Notes: generated by a model from the letters alone, not told the origin. A stretch of DNA of 64,000 bases from Prochlorococcus marinus str. AS9601 (GCF_000015645.1 NC_008816.1:1240001-1304000), one strand, 5' to 3'; shown: positions 9,407 through 19,386, counted from the stretch's first letter. Made by a program: numbers and translations.

Positions 9407-10507
9407 TTAATTTTTCAATGAACCCTTAACGCATATATCATCACCAATCAAACTATGCTGAGATTCGCTTAATTTAATAATTTCATGCATTTCTCCAAAC
9501 TCAAAATCCCCAAGGGGATTCATACTATTTTCTCCTCCTAAAATTTTTGGAGCAATAAAAGTTATAATTTCTTGAATACAATTAGATTTAATTGCGGCAG
9601 TAGCCAATCGAGGACCACATTCCCACAAAACTTTATTACATCCCCTTTTAGCAAGTATTTTTGAAATTAACTCTGGATTATCTGATGATACCTTTTCAAT
9701 TTCAACAGATTTTGGAATCCTATTAAGGTAGCTTTCATTTGCAGTTGAAGAATCATAAATAACTAATGTTTTTGCTTTATTACAATCCCAAAGATTAGAT
9801 TTTGTTGGCAGGTCTAAACTTTTTGTAAACACAACTCGCAAAGGCTCAGGATTTTTTAAACCTCTTGTAGTCAAAAGGGGATTATCTCTTCTTAATGTGT
9901 TTCCGCCAATGATTATTGCATCAAATTCTGATCTAAAAGAGTGTACTAATGCTCTTGATTCTTCATTAGTAATCCATTTACTTTTTCCATTTTTTAAAGC
10001 TATTCTCCCATCAATACTCATTGCCCATTTAAAAACTCCAAATGCCTTGTTAGTAATATTCCTATGAATGAAAGCGTTATTTAAATCTAAGGATTCCTTT
10101 TTACATAATCCTAAATGAACTTGTATTCCAGCTTCTTCTAACAGTTTAATACCTTTACCAGCGACTCTTGCATCAGGGTCTTCAATAGATATATAAGCCT
10201 TTTTTATCCCCGAGGATATCACTTTATCTACACATGGCGGTGTTCTACCTTGGTGACAGCAAGGTTCAAGATTTACATAAATTGATCCACCTTTGGGATC
10301 TTTTTTTAAATTATTAAAAGCCATCGCTTCAGCATGGGGCATGCCAGCCTTGTAATGAAATCCTTCTGCAATAAGCTTTCCATTCTTATCAATTATCACT
10401 GCTCCCACCCTAGGGTTAGGACTCGTTGTATTTTTTCCTAAAGAAGCCAAAAAGATTGCTCTTTTCATCCATTTTATATGGCTTACATTTTTTTCAGTCA
10501 TCTCCAA
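9407..10507 (-). CDS. ribD: Riboflavin biosynthesis deaminase/reductase
   Basis: RibD carries out the second and third steps of riboflavin synthesis: deamination of the pyrimidine and NADPH-dependent reduction of the ribose. The N-terminal deaminase domain (about 10-150) has the zinc motifs HAE at 58-60 and PCCHQGRTPPC at 82-92. The C-terminal reductase domain (about 155-366) has the strand FKWAMSIDGRIA. The frame opens at a TTG (10507), with an ATG two codons later at 10501; a GGAG overlaps the region between them and does not decide the start. It follows the DUF3122 gene by 9 nt on the same strand. Confidence 0.95.
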   Translation of the reverse strand: MEMTEKNVSHIKWMKRAIFLASLGKNTTSPNPRVGAVIIDKNGKLIAEGFHYKAGMPHAEAMAFNNLKKDPKGGSIYVNLEPCCHQGRTPPCVDKVISSGIKKAYISIEDPDARVAGKGIKLLEEAGIQVHLGLCKKESLDLNNAFIHRNITNKAFGVFKWAMSIDGRIALKNGKSKWITNEESRALVHSFRSEFDAIIIGGNTLRRDNPLLTTRGLKNPEPLRVVFTKSLDLPTKSNLWDCNKAKTLVIYDSSTANESYLNRIPKSVEIEKVSSDNPELISKILAKRGCNKVLWECGPRLATAAIKSNCIQEIITFIAPKILGGENSMNPLGDFEFGEMHEIIKLSESQHSLIGDDICVKGSLKN

Positions 10508-10516
10508 AAGTCAAAT

Positions 10517-11017
10517 TCAGTTTAATGATCTCCATTCTTTAACAACAAAAGGAGGAACAGGTAACTCAGAAAAAACTCCCGACAAAGATAATCTTAATGG
10601 TCTATTTTTATCTAAATTTTTAATCAATTCATCAAGATCGAATTCTGCTGCAGCTTGTCTTCGATCATTTGCCAATTCAACATTAAGTAATGTTTTATCA
10701 TCTAAAAGCCACTGTTTTCTCCCTGATTCAACCCTCAAGTCAGTGGGATGATCAATCCTAAGGTTTCCTGGATATCCTATTACTCTCAAGATCAATTTAT
10801 CTTCAAAAAGAGGTGATTTATAGGCAACTAATTGCCAAGTTTCAAAGTCCAAATCTCTTAAAAACTCACTGCTGGCATTCATAAATTCCCCATTTATTTC
10901 TGTTTCTGTAACTTCTGCGGATACTTTTAATGGGTTAAAAATAAAGGATAGTAGTAAAAGTAAAGGTAATATTTTTTTTAAAAAAATATTTTTATTTGAT
11001 TTTGTAATTTTCTTCAT
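10517..11017 (-). CDS. Secreted DUF3122-like cyanobacterial protein
   Basis: The 166-residue product starts with a lysine-rich N-terminus, a leucine-rich hydrophobic core (about residues 16-30) and a likely signal-peptidase site after SAEV or nearby, so it is probably exported to the periplasm or thylakoid lumen. The mature part is a small beta-rich domain that resembles DUF3122 by recall. Function is unknown. Its start lies inside the end of the upstream gene (26-nt overlap), suggesting coupled translation, and ribD follows after 9 nt. Confidence 0.65.
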   Translation of the reverse strand: MKKITKSNKNIFLKKILPLLLLLSFIFNPLKVSAEVTETEINGEFMNASSEFLRDLDFETWQLVAYKSPLFEDKLILRVIGYPGNLRIDHPTDLRVESGRKQWLLDDKTLLNVELANDRRQAAAEFDLDELIKNLDKNRPLRLSLSGVFSELPVPPFVVKEWRSLN

Positions 11018-11273
11018 TTTCAGAATCCATTAGGGCATCAAGAGTAACAGCTGTTCTTACAATAGCTTGATATCTTTTGATTATTTTACGATTTTTTTCT
11101 ATAACTCGAGATAAATTCAAAGTGTCTTTTTCGGAATAGCTAGATGTTAAATCGCTAGAATCTTCTTCAATTAACTCTAATTCACTATCTTTGTTTATTA
11201 GAGTTAATAATAAATCATGTAATCTCTTTCTTCTTTCAGACAATTGATTTATTATGGAAGTTCGAATAATCAT
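10992..11273 (-). CDS. Small conserved-type protein of unknown function
   Basis: The reading frame opens with TTG at 11297, but the first in-frame ATG (11273) gives a more normal 93-residue product and leaves room for a promoter in the divergent gap before cobL. The protein is charged and helical, with an acidic serine-rich middle (about residues 40-55) and a basic helix RVIEKNRKIIKRYQ. No signal peptide or known motif is seen. The 3' end overlaps the DUF3122 start by 26 nt. I do not recognise a family. Confidence 0.6.
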   Translation of the reverse strand: MIIRTSIINQLSERRKRLHDLLLTLINKDSELELIEEDSSDLTSSYSEKDTLNLSRVIEKNRKIIKRYQAIVRTAVTLDALMDSENEENYKIK

Positions 11274-11326
11274 AAGATAATTTAATAAAACATTCAAATA
11301 AATAAGTTTCTTTTAATTAAATATTC

Positions 11327-12601
11327 ATGACTGAAAAAAAAAGAAAAATTCATGTAGTAGGAATTAATTCTTATAAATTTGAGGATCTATCTTTCAAATT
11401 ACAAAATCTATTTTTAGAAACAGAAAATATTGCAGTTCCAAATTCATATTTTGAAAAAATAAAATCATGGAGCGAAAATGGTTTAGAAAAAAATAAATTA
11501 TTTTTTTCGAGCAACAGTAATCAGGAACTTGTTAACTGGCTTAGATCACAAAAAACTGATGTTATTTTAATTTCAAGAGGAGATCCTCTCTGGTTTGGAA
11601 TTGGGAGAATACTACTAGAAAATTTTTCAAAAGATGAATTAAGTTTCTACCCTGCAAATACTTGCATTCAATTAGCATTTAGTAAGTTAAAGTTCCCATG
11701 GCAAGATACTGTTAATGTGAGTATTCACGGAAGAGATTCGACTAAGTTAATTGAAGCTCTTAAAGCAAGACCGTCAAATTTGGCTGTCATTACAGATTCA
11801 AATAACAAAAGTCTAGAAATAATCAAAAAAAATTTATCAGAACTTGATCTGATTGACATCTATGATTTTTGGCTCTGTGAAGAAATAGGCTTCGAAAATG
11901 AAAAAATCAGGAAATTAAATCTTAAAGAGTCATTGCCCTCAGATATATCAAATTTGAATATTGCTATTCTTTCAAAAAAAAAGGAAAATTATTCGAACAA
12001 CAATCTTCCTCTATTCGGAATCAATGACAATGTTTTTAAGACTTTTGATGATAGACCAAATTTATTAACTAAGAGAGAAGTTCGCATTCAAATATTAGCT
12101 GCTTTAGAGCTCCCAAGAAATGGTGTCATTTGGGATATAGGAGCAGGTTGTGGATCAATTGGTTTAGAGGCATTAAAGCTAAGGCCTAATTTGGATTTGT
12201 TTTGTTTCGATAAAAGGATTGGCTCAAAAGAATTAATACTAGAAAACTCAAAAAGGCTTGACGTCAACCCAAAATTTATTTTTGAGGAAGACATAAATCA
12301 CACCTTGAATGCGAGAAATTTAAGTTCTTTTGAAAACCCTAATAGATTAATAATTGGAGGATGTGATAAAAAAACTAAACTCCAGATTATTAATAAAATT
12401 GCACAAGATATGGATATTGGAGACATTATCGTTATCCCAATAATAAATATTCAAACTATTAAAGAATTGAAAGAGGAATTAGAAGATAAAAATTTCAAAA
12501 CAAATTTAAATTTAATTCAGACCTATAAAAGCTTAAGTATTGCGGAGGGAATGAGACTAGAACCAAATAATCCTGTTTTTCTATTAACAGGGAAAAAATA
12601 A
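11327..12601 (+). CDS. cobL: Precorrin-6Y methyltransferase/decarboxylase (CbiE-CbiT fusion)
   Basis: CobL methylates precorrin-6Y at C-5 and C-15 and decarboxylates the acetate chain in cobalamin synthesis. The 424-residue protein joins a CbiE-type tetrapyrrole methylase domain (about 1-200, with the ISRGDPLWFGIGR loop) to a CbiT-type domain (about 225-424) with the SAM motif WDIGAGCGSIGLEA. It stands alone, divergent from the small gene upstream and convergent with nadK. Together with cbiB at 58.6 kb it shows that this organism makes its own corrinoid; for a picocyanobacterium that is expected to be pseudocobalamin. Confidence 0.92.
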   Translation: MTEKKRKIHVVGINSYKFEDLSFKLQNLFLETENIAVPNSYFEKIKSWSENGLEKNKLFFSSNSNQELVNWLRSQKTDVILISRGDPLWFGIGRILLENFSKDELSFYPANTCIQLAFSKLKFPWQDTVNVSIHGRDSTKLIEALKARPSNLAVITDSNNKSLEIIKKNLSELDLIDIYDFWLCEEIGFENEKIRKLNLKESLPSDISNLNIAILSKKKENYSNNNLPLFGINDNVFKTFDDRPNLLTKREVRIQILAALELPRNGVIWDIGAGCGSIGLEALKLRPNLDLFCFDKRIGSKELILENSKRLDVNPKFIFEEDINHTLNARNLSSFENPNRLIIGGCDKKTKLQIINKIAQDMDIGDIIVIPIINIQTIKELKEELEDKNFKTNLNLIQTYKSLSIAEGMRLEPNNPVFLLTGKK

Positions 12602-12614
12602 ATTCAAATAATTG

Positions 12615-13523
12615 TTATTTTTCAGGTTTAGCCACATGGGGTAAACCCCAACCAAGTTTATTTCTTAAAACTTGGAAAAATTCGTGATCTTCAAGTCTAA
12701 TAAATTTTACTGAGTGTTTACTTTTTCTTATTAAAACCCTATCTTCAGGCCAAACATAACAACCAGCATTGCCATCAACAACCATTACTAATCTTTCAGG
12801 AGTTGCAGGAAAAACAGTTACTGGCTCTGAATCATTAAAAACCAATGCCCTAGATGCCAATGAATGTGGAGCAATTGGAGTTAATTGCACGACTGGACAA
12901 TCAGGTGTGATAACTGGTCCTCCAGCACTTAGAGAATAGGCGGTAGAACCAGTTGGAGTAGATAAAATTACTCCATCAGCTGAAATATCCACAGGAGCAT
13001 GTCGACCTATAGAAATTTCAAAGTGACACATACTTGTTAGAGGTTCTCTATGAAGAGCCATCTCATTAAGGCAAAGAGACTCCCATCTCCTCTGATCATT
13101 CCTCATTACGCTAATGATAAAGCAAGTTCTTTCTTCAATATCCCAATTTCCAGCAATTATTTTATCTATAGCCTCATCTAGGTTAGATAAGTAAGCTTCC
13201 GCAAGAAATCCTAAATGACCAGTATTTATTGTAAGAATTGGAACTTTAGCAGGTGCCGTTTGCCTTGCAGCAGAAAGTACAGTCCCATCTCCGCCAAGAA
13301 CAATTGCGAATTCCATTGATGAGTCAAACCCCTCAGGGACACAATTCGTATATCCCAAGGGACGTACATGTTGATCAGGATTTGCGAAACCAACCATCCC
13401 TCCGGAGCTACTAACTCTTACAACTTCAAAATTAGATTTTTCCAATTTTTTTTGAACAGAAGTTGCAGTTTGAACAGCTAGTTCCTTTCCATCATTAACG
13501 ATTAGTCCTGCTTTACGTACCAA
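12615..13523 (-). CDS. nadK: NAD kinase
   Basis: NadK phosphorylates NAD to NADP. The motif GGDGT is at residues 77-81, [10 protein letters not shown] follows near 100, and the conserved [16 protein letters not shown] segment lies near 188. At 302 residues it is normal for the bacterial family. An in-frame TGA directly precedes the TTG at 13523, and the first internal Met is already past the fold start, so TTG is the only reasonable start. It is convergent with cobL, 13 nt apart. Cyanobacteria often have two NAD kinases; a second one would lie elsewhere. Confidence 0.95.
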   Translation of the reverse strand: MVRKAGLIVNDGKELAVQTATSVQKKLEKSNFEVVRVSSSGGMVGFANPDQHVRPLGYTNCVPEGFDSSMEFAIVLGGDGTVLSAARQTAPAKVPILTINTGHLGFLAEAYLSNLDEAIDKIIAGNWDIEERTCFIISVMRNDQRRWESLCLNEMALHREPLTSMCHFEISIGRHAPVDISADGVILSTPTGSTAYSLSAGGPVITPDCPVVQLTPIAPHSLASRALVFNDSEPVTVFPATPERLVMVVDGNAGCYVWPEDRVLIRKSKHSVKFIRLEDHEFFQVLRNKLGWGLPHVAKPEK

Positions 13524-13593
13524 TCAAAAAATTAAAACTAGGACTATCTTAAACTAATTTGTTGGACAATCCTAATTTAAAAATTAAATACTA

Positions 13594-14601
13594 TTAGAAC
13601 TGTTCTAAGAATCTAATATCATTTGTATAAAATTTTCGGATGTCATCGATCTGATGTCTAACCATACAAAATCTCTCAACTCCTAATCCTGCTGCAAAAC
13701 CAGTCCATTTCTCAGAATCAATTCCTAATTTTTCTAAGACCTTTGGATCAACCATTCCGCAACCCATTACTTCTAACCATTTACCTTTCCACTGGACGTC
13801 TACTTCTGCTGAAGGTTCAGTAAATGGGAAATAACTAGCTCTAAATCTTACAGGAATATCTCCAAAAAAGGCTTTTAAAAATGTAAGAACTGTTCCTCTT
13901 AAATGACTAAAATTAATGTCTTGATCGATACATAAAACCTCAACCTGATTAAATACAGGGGAATGAGTAGCATCTACTGCATCTCTCCTATATACTCTCC
14001 CGGGAGCAATTATTCTTACTGGAGGAGGATTATTCTCTAAGTACCTTATCTGAACAGGTGAAGTATGGGTCCTCAAAAGTTGATTTTCATCTAAGTAGAA
14101 AGTATCCTGCATATCTCTTGCTGGGTGATTCTTGGGTATGTTGAGAGACTCAAAATTATAAAAATCAGTTTCTATTTCAGGACCACTTTCTACTGAGTAT
14201 CCTAAACCACAAAAAATATCTATTATTTCATCTTGAGTTGATATTAAAGGATGTTTTTTTCCTGGTGGTGTTCCAATTGCAGGAATAGTTACATCAATTT
14301 TTTCTGTTTTAATCTTTTTATCTAAAGCTTCACTATTTAGTTGGTTTTTCTTTTCAGTTATTAATTCTTGCAAATTTATCTTTATTAAGTTTGCCTTCTG
14401 GCCAACAATTGGCCTATCAGTAGCAGATAATTGCCCCATTGTTTTCAAGATAACTGACAAATCACCTTTTTTTCCTAGCAAAGAAACTTTTAATTGATCT
14501 AGCTCTTCATGGGTATTAAGATTATCTATATTTTTTTTTGCTGCAAGAGAAAGATTATTTAGTTTTCCCTCAATTTGACTTAATGATTCAATTTGACTCA
14601 C
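13594..14601 (-). CDS. pheS: Phenylalanyl-tRNA synthetase alpha subunit
   Basis: PheS forms the alpha2-beta2 class II enzyme that charges tRNA-Phe. Class II motif 2 is in the stretch around [14 protein letters not shown] and motif 3 near [13 protein letters not shown]. The N-terminal coiled-coil tRNA-binding arm occupies about residues 5-90. The frame is open to a GTG at 14625, but I prefer the GTG at 14601, which gives 335 residues beginning with SQIESLSQ, the usual form. It is divergent from surE. Confidence 0.95.
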   Translation of the reverse strand: MSQIESLSQIEGKLNNLSLAAKKNIDNLNTHEELDQLKVSLLGKKGDLSVILKTMGQLSATDRPIVGQKANLIKINLQELITEKKNQLNSEALDKKIKTEKIDVTIPAIGTPPGKKHPLISTQDEIIDIFCGLGYSVESGPEIETDFYNFESLNIPKNHPARDMQDTFYLDENQLLRTHTSPVQIRYLENNPPPVRIIAPGRVYRRDAVDATHSPVFNQVEVLCIDQDINFSHLRGTVLTFLKAFFGDIPVRFRASYFPFTEPSAEVDVQWKGKWLEVMGCGMVDPKVLEKLGIDSEKWTGFAAGLGVERFCMVRHQIDDIRKFYTNDIRFLEQF

Positions 14602-14669
14602 TGATATAGTAAAAATAAGTATCACTTTATCTTACTTAAATATTGTCCATAAATAAAATGCATTGATTA

Positions 14670-15479
14670 ATGAAACCGTTAAATATATTAATTAGCAATG
14701 ATGATGGTGTTTTTGCTGCAGGGATAAGAGCATTAGCAAAATCAGCTCAAAAAAGAGGACATAAAGTAAAAGTAGTATGTCCTGACCAAGAAAGATCAGC
14801 TACTGGTCATGGTCTAACTTTACAATCTCCTTTAAGAGTGGAAAAAGCTGACGAATTGTTTGGGGAAGGAATTGAAGCTTGGGGATGTTCTGGCACGCCT
14901 GCTGATTGCGTTAAATTAGCACTATCTGAACTATTGGATAATAAACCTGATCTAATTCTATCTGGAATAAATCACGGTCCAAATTTAGGGACAGATATAT
15001 TTTGTTCTGGGACAGTAGCTGCAGCCATGGAGGGCACTTTAGAAAATGTTCCTTCAATGGCAATAAGTGTTGCTAGTTTTAAATGGAAGAATTTTGAAGC
15101 TGCTGGAGAAATTGCTATGAATATTGCCGAACAAGCAATTAACGATAGTTGGCCTGCTTCACTTCTATTAAACTTGAATATACCACCTTGCGACAAAAGC
15201 AAAATAAAAGAATTATCTTGGACAAGATTATCAGTAAGAAAATATAAAAATCAATTTTCCAAAAGGGAGGATCCAAGGGGTGACGATTATTATTGGTTAG
15301 CAGGTGAGGTAGTTTTAGATCTTAAATCAAAAGGTTATGGCCCAAAGAACTGGCCCAGTGACGTATCTCAAATACAAGACAATAAAATATCTCTAACACC
15401 TGTGGAACCAGATTTATTTTGGAGAGGTGATTTAGAAAACTTACCTAAAATTAATAATTCATTTATAAATCCTTCTTAA
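14670..15479 (+). CDS. surE: 5'-nucleotidase SurE
   Basis: SurE is a metal-dependent nucleoside-monophosphate phosphatase linked to stationary-phase survival. The family N-terminus is intact, with SNDDGV at residues 9-14 supplying the metal-binding Asp pair. [10 protein letters not shown] near residue 97 and the GTVAAAMEG motif near 112 complete the active site. At 269 residues it is standard. Its last 21 nt overlap the convergent DUF3611 gene. The gap to pheS is short and must hold two divergent promoters. Confidence 0.95.
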   Translation: MKPLNILISNDDGVFAAGIRALAKSAQKRGHKVKVVCPDQERSATGHGLTLQSPLRVEKADELFGEGIEAWGCSGTPADCVKLALSELLDNKPDLILSGINHGPNLGTDIFCSGTVAAAMEGTLENVPSMAISVASFKWKNFEAAGEIAMNIAEQAINDSWPASLLLNLNIPPCDKSKIKELSWTRLSVRKYKNQFSKREDPRGDDYYWLAGEVVLDLKSKGYGPKNWPSDVSQIQDNKISLTPVEPDLFWRGDLENLPKINNSFINPS

Positions 15480-15992
15480 AAGCCATAAAGAAAAGCAAAG
15501 CCCAAAAAAATGAGCAGCAATAACTTGTGTGTTACTGAGAACTGATAATATTTCAAGTCCAGTAATTGGAATATCAGATGTCGCAGTTATCAATTGACCA
15601 GTTGTTTGAGAGGATGCCTGTATAAATAGAGCCCCCATAAGTGCTTGATATCCAATTAATCCAAACAAAATACCTAATAAATCAACTATAAGTCCTCTTT
15701 TTATTAATTTACTTGTTTGTCCTCTTGAAGGTCTAGCGTTGCTTGCGATTGCTCTACCTGTTCTAACTATTAACCAACCTTGCCAAAGACTAAAAAGTAG
15801 TAAGATCAAAGATATTGTCGTAAGTGATAGACCAGGCGCTAAGCCAAGCTGTCCTTCGCTATTATTTACAACATTTGAAAAAAGCAAAACAGCTGCAACA
15901 ACAACACCTAAAATGGATTGAACCCAAAAGCGTATCCACCCAATGCGCCGCATTCCAAATGAAAGGGACTGAAAATCAATTTTGTCAGACAT
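15459..15992 (-). CDS. DUF3611-like integral membrane protein
   Basis: The 177-residue product has a soluble start ([12 protein letters not shown]) and four hydrophobic spans, at about residues 22-40, 55-73, 98-118 and 150-170. This layout matches DUF3611, which I know from cyanobacteria and chloroplasts and which has no assigned function. Residues 80-95 form a basic loop with RPSRGQTSK. The ATG is at 15992; the gene is divergent from ribF and overlaps the 3' end of surE by 21 nt. Confidence 0.7.
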   Translation of the reverse strand: MSDKIDFQSLSFGMRRIGWIRFWVQSILGVVVAAVLLFSNVVNNSEGQLGLAPGLSLTTISLILLLFSLWQGWLIVRTGRAIASNARPSRGQTSKLIKRGLIVDLLGILFGLIGYQALMGALFIQASSQTTGQLITATSDIPITGLEILSVLSNTQVIAAHFFGLCFSLWLLRRIYK

Positions 15993-16060
15993 TCATTTGA
16001 TTGAATAAATTATAATCTATTCAAATTTGCCATCAAAATCATAAAATTGCACGTAATCTT

Positions 16061-16984
16061 TTGATCTCTTTAATATCGCCATCTGAAGTTAAAAGTCCTA
16101 CCTCAATAGCTATTGGAAGTTTTGATGGCCTTCATGCTGGCCACAGACAATTAATAAAAAGTGTAGTTGAAGAGAATCAATATACCCCAACAATTGCAAG
16201 CTTCTGGCCTCATCCCCGAGAAGTTCTTTACAAAGAGATGCGTCTTAGGCTTGATCTCCCTAATGAAAAACTATCTATTCTTGAAGATCTGGGAATTGAA
16301 CAATTAGTTCTGATTCCTTTTGATATAGAACTATCCAAATTAAGTGCAGAAAGATTCGTAAGAGATATTTTGATAAATCAATTACAAGCAAAAAACATTT
16401 CTGTAGGTGCTAATTTTAAATTTGGTTTCAGAAGAAGTGGAGATATAAATACAATAAAAAATATGATTAAGGATACGGATATTAAACTAAAAATTATTCC
16501 AATTTTAGAAGACAAGGACGGTAGAATTAGCAGCAGCAGAATAAGAAATCTATTAGAGAAAAGTGATCTGAACAACGCTTTCAAAATTCTTAATAGGCCT
16601 TATAGTTTTAATGGAAAGGTAGTTAAAGGTAAAGGAATTGGAAAAAGTATAGGATGGCCTACCGCAAATCTTGAAATAGATGGCAGAAAATTTTTACCTG
16701 GAGAAGGAGTTTACGCATCTTGGACAACCATAGAAAATTCCAACAAAAAAATTGAATCTGTTATGAATCTTGGCTCTCAACCAACAATTAATCCTTTATT
16801 GCCATCTGCAGTTGAAGTTCATTTAATAAATAAAGATATCGATCTATATGGTTTAAATCTATCTGTTGAACCAGTTGAAAAACTTAGATCACAAATCAAG
16901 TTCAAAAATATAGATCAACTTTCTAATCAAATTAAAATAGATAGAGATAATGCTCTGAAAATTTTTAAAAACTACAAAAAATAA
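16061..16984 (+). CDS. ribF: Bifunctional riboflavin kinase/FAD synthetase
   Basis: RibF converts riboflavin to FMN and FAD. The N-terminal FAD synthetase domain begins with GSFDGLHAGH at about 22-31 and has the SSSRIRNLL motif near 160. The C-terminal flavokinase domain shows KGIGKSIGWPTANL near 190-203 and an EVHLIN segment near 250. The start is a TTG at 16061; no ATG or GTG is available in frame upstream. It precedes thiE by 7 nt, so flavin and thiamine genes probably share a transcript. Confidence 0.94.
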   Translation: MISLISPSEVKSPTSIAIGSFDGLHAGHRQLIKSVVEENQYTPTIASFWPHPREVLYKEMRLRLDLPNEKLSILEDLGIEQLVLIPFDIELSKLSAERFVRDILINQLQAKNISVGANFKFGFRRSGDINTIKNMIKDTDIKLKIIPILEDKDGRISSSRIRNLLEKSDLNNAFKILNRPYSFNGKVVKGKGIGKSIGWPTANLEIDGRKFLPGEGVYASWTTIENSNKKIESVMNLGSQPTINPLLPSAVEVHLINKDIDLYGLNLSVEPVEKLRSQIKFKNIDQLSNQIKIDRDNALKIFKNYKK

Positions 16985-16991
16985 ATTACAA

Positions 16992-18047
16992 ATGCTGAAT
17001 TCCAATACTAAAGACCATGAAGATTTAAGAATTTATCAGATTATTGACGCTAATCTAGATAGAGCAAGAGAAGGACTAAGAGTATTAGAGGATTGGGCTA
17101 GATTTGGTCTAGGCAAAGAAAAATATGTTGAAAAAATTAAAAATTTTAGACAAATTTTAGGAAAAAATCATTTAGAAGTTTATAAACAATCTAGAAATCA
17201 GATCGAAGACAATTGTAAAGGATTGACTCATCAAGAGCAATTAAACAGAAAAACTTCTGAGCAAATTATAAGTTCTAATTCAGCAAGAGTTCAAGAAGCA
17301 TTACGAGTCATAGAGGAATTCTCAAGGCTGCACAATAATGAGCTTTCAAAAATCGCTTCTGAAATTAGATATGAAATTTATACTGTTGAAATTGACCTAT
17401 TAAGTTTTAGCAAGTTTAAGAAGTCGGAGAAAATATTAAAAGAAAATGACTTATATGTAATCACAGATCAAAAGGACAATTTATTAGAAATAATTGAAGA
17501 GATTTTAATTGCGGGAGTAAAAATTATTCAGCATAGATTTAAAACGGGAACTGATCAAGATCATCTTCAAGAAGCAATTGAGATTAAAAATCTATGTAAA
17601 AGATATAATTCTTTGTTCATAGTTAACGATAGACTTGATATAGCTCTAGCATCTAACGCGGATGGGATTCATCTTGGACAAGACGATTTAGACTTAAAAA
17701 CCACAAGAAAGCTATTTGGATATTCAAAAATAATCGGTATAAGTGCAAATAATGCAATTGATATTTCAAATGCTCTTGACGAGGGTTGTGACTACATAGG
17801 GATAGGGCCAGTATTTGAAACTACGACAAAAAAGAATAAAAAACCTTTAGGTATTGAAAATATCAAAACATTAACAAAGGATTTAAATATTCCTTGGTTT
17901 GCTATCGGAGGAATCAAGTCAAATAACATTTCATATTTAAAAAGAAATGGGTTTAAAAAAGTTGCCTTAGTTTCGGAATTAATGAATTCTGAAGATCCTA
18001 AAGAAGACGCTATGATGATTTTAAAAGAATTGTCTCATGAAAATTAG
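16992..18047 (+). CDS. thiE: Thiamine-phosphate synthase with N-terminal extension
   Basis: ThiE couples the pyrimidine and thiazole moieties to give thiamine phosphate. The 351-residue protein has about 140 extra N-terminal residues, including DANLDRAREGLRVLEDW and a partly repeated ARVQEALRVIEEF. The C-terminal TIM barrel (about 150-351) shows QHRFK, NDRLDIALASNADGIHLGQ and the GIGPVFET phosphate loop. Extended ThiE proteins of this kind are known in cyanobacteria. It overlaps thiS by 11 nt. Confidence 0.95.
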   Translation: MLNSNTKDHEDLRIYQIIDANLDRAREGLRVLEDWARFGLGKEKYVEKIKNFRQILGKNHLEVYKQSRNQIEDNCKGLTHQEQLNRKTSEQIISSNSARVQEALRVIEEFSRLHNNELSKIASEIRYEIYTVEIDLLSFSKFKKSEKILKENDLYVITDQKDNLLEIIEEILIAGVKIIQHRFKTGTDQDHLQEAIEIKNLCKRYNSLFIVNDRLDIALASNADGIHLGQDDLDLKTTRKLFGYSKIIGISANNAIDISNALDEGCDYIGIGPVFETTTKKNKKPLGIENIKTLTKDLNIPWFAIGGIKSNNISYLKRNGFKKVALVSELMNSEDPKEDAMMILKELSHEN

Positions 18048-18246
18048 GGTAAATGGAGAAGAAAAAAAAATAGAACTTGATCAAGAAAATGCTCTACTAT
18101 CTAAAGCTCTTCACCATATGGGATATAAACCAAACACAATTGTAGTGGAGTTAAATAATTTAATTATAAATTCAATGAAATGGGAAAAAGTGAAGCTTAA
18201 AGATGGTGATAATTTAGAAATTGTTTCAATAGTTGGTGGCGGATAA
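18037..18246 (+). CDS. thiS: Sulfur carrier protein ThiS
   Basis: ThiS carries sulfur as a C-terminal thiocarboxylate for thiazole formation. The 69-residue beta-grasp protein ends in VGGG; the Gly-Gly tail needed for adenylation is present. It overlaps the end of thiE by 11 nt, which suggests translational coupling. ThiG, the thiazole synthase that would use it, is not in this window. Confidence 0.93.
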   Translation: MKIRVNGEEKKIELDQENALLSKALHHMGYKPNTIVVELNNLIINSMKWEKVKLKDGDNLEIVSIVGGG

Positions 18247-18358
18247 AAGAAAAATATTTGATTTATTAAAAATCTTCATATTTTTTTAAGTTTAGGCTTG
18301 AAACAATAACCAAATTTCTCCTATTTTCGTTTTATATTTTAAGTGCTTGATTTTAACA

Positions 18359-18526
18359 ATGAAAGAAAAAATTGATAACAACTCAAGGTCTCTAAAATGG
18401 GAGCAAAATGGGGAGTTAGCACATAAAGATCTCTCTGAACTAATTGAAAGATTAAAAAATGTAGAAAGTGAACATACCTCCTCTGAGCTGTCCAGATTAG
18501 GTACAAAATCAAACATAAAAGATTAA
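18359..18526 (+). CDS. Small hydrophilic protein, 55 residues
   Basis: An ATG at 18359 opens a 55-residue frame (begins MKEKIDNNSRSLKWEQNGE, ends KSNIKD) rich in charged residues with a helical middle (LSELIERLKNVESE). No signal or membrane span is seen. It is preceded by an AT-rich promoter-like gap of 112 nt after thiS and points the same way. The amino-acid composition is protein-like, so I regard it as a real small gene, but I recognise no family. Confidence 0.5.
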   Translation: MKEKIDNNSRSLKWEQNGELAHKDLSELIERLKNVESEHTSSELSRLGTKSNIKD

Positions 18527-18593
18527 ATTTGTTACTTAGATCTTGTTTTTATAAAAATCTGTACCAAATTAAAAATACTGAATAAAAAAATAA

Positions 18594-18725
18594 ATGCCGA
18601 AAAGATTTCCAGAATGGGTAAATACAGAAGTCGTAATAAAAGCAATCAAAATGAGAGAAGAAGGAATGCTATCAAAACAACTAAATTTATGGATAGAAAA
18701 CCTATTAGAAATTGAAAAAAAGTGA
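18594..18725 (+). CDS. Small protein, 43 residues
   Basis: This frame starts at ATG 18594 (MPKRFPEWVNTEVVIKAIKM) and ends with a lysine-rich tail at the TGA 18723-18725, 4 nt before the convergent larB stop. It is amphipathic and basic, with two tryptophans, and looks like a single-helix or helix-turn-helix micro-protein. It follows the 55-residue ORF by 67 nt on the same strand. No family is recognised; codon use resembles neighbouring genes. Confidence 0.45.
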   Translation: MPKRFPEWVNTEVVIKAIKMREEGMLSKQLNLWIENLLEIEKK

Positions 18726-18729
18726 TTAT

Positions 18730-19386
18730 TTAAGAAATACTTTTAATAATTCTGAGAGCCGCCATTGCTGCTCCGTAACCATTATCTATATTCATAACTG
18801 CAATGCCTGGAGAACAGCTTGATAACATACTATTTAAAGCGGTTTCTCCATCCTTGCTAACGCCATATCCTACTGAGACAGGTACTGCAATTATCGGTTG
18901 AGCCAACAATCCGCCCACAACTGTAGCCAAAGCTCCTTCCATTCCAGCACAAACTATTAATACATCATATTTATTAATTTCTTCTAACTGACTCATCAAT
19001 CGATGAAGTCCCGCTACTCCAACATCTATAAAAGATTGACAATTCACGCCATAAATTTCAAGCGCTAATTGTGCTTCAAGTGTTATGGCCAAATCGCTAG
19101 AGCCGCCTGAAATTATAGCAACTTTTTTATTGGTGATTATTTTATTAAAATTTTTCCCAATTGTTAGGCAATTTGCTTTTTCATAGAATCGTGCATCATC
19201 ATATAAATCTAAAAGATAATTAGCCTTTTCACTATTAATCCTAGTAATGAAAACAACCTCATTTTTACTTAATACATTTCCACATAATCTTTCTAATTGA
19301 TCGATGCTCTTATCTTGCCCCCAAATAGCCTCAATGAGTCCAAGCCTATCTCTTCTTTGAAAATCAAACTTGATATCAAAATTCAT
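18730..19386 (-). CDS. larB: LarB-type pyridinium-3,5-biscarboxylic acid mononucleotide synthase
   Basis: The C-terminal two thirds (about residues 88-218) are the PurE/NCAIR-mutase-like fold, with IISGGSSDLAI, FIDVGVAGLHR, VCAGMEGALATVVGGL and a GYGAAMAAL end. An N-terminal segment with FQRRDRLGLIEAIWGQ is typical of LarB. LarB makes a precursor of the nickel-pincer nucleotide in organisms with LarC and LarE; I see neither partner here. Its start overlaps the stop of the upstream gene by 4 nt (ATGA). Confidence 0.85.
   Translation of the reverse strand: MNFDIKFDFQRRDRLGLIEAIWGQDKSIDQLERLCGNVLSKNEVVFITRINSEKANYLLDLYDDARFYEKANCLTIGKNFNKIITNKKVAIISGGSSDLAITLEAQLALEIYGVNCQSFIDVGVAGLHRLMSQLEEINKYDVLIVCAGMEGALATVVGGLLAQPIIAVPVSVGYGVSKDGETALNSMLSSCSPGIAVMNIDNGYGAAMAALRIIKSIS

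Noticed and set aside
13594-13608. Inverted repeat TTAGAAC-T-GTTCTAA at the end of pheS
   Set aside because: It lies over the last pheS codons and stop; the centre is one base, too tight for a hairpin, and there is no T-run.
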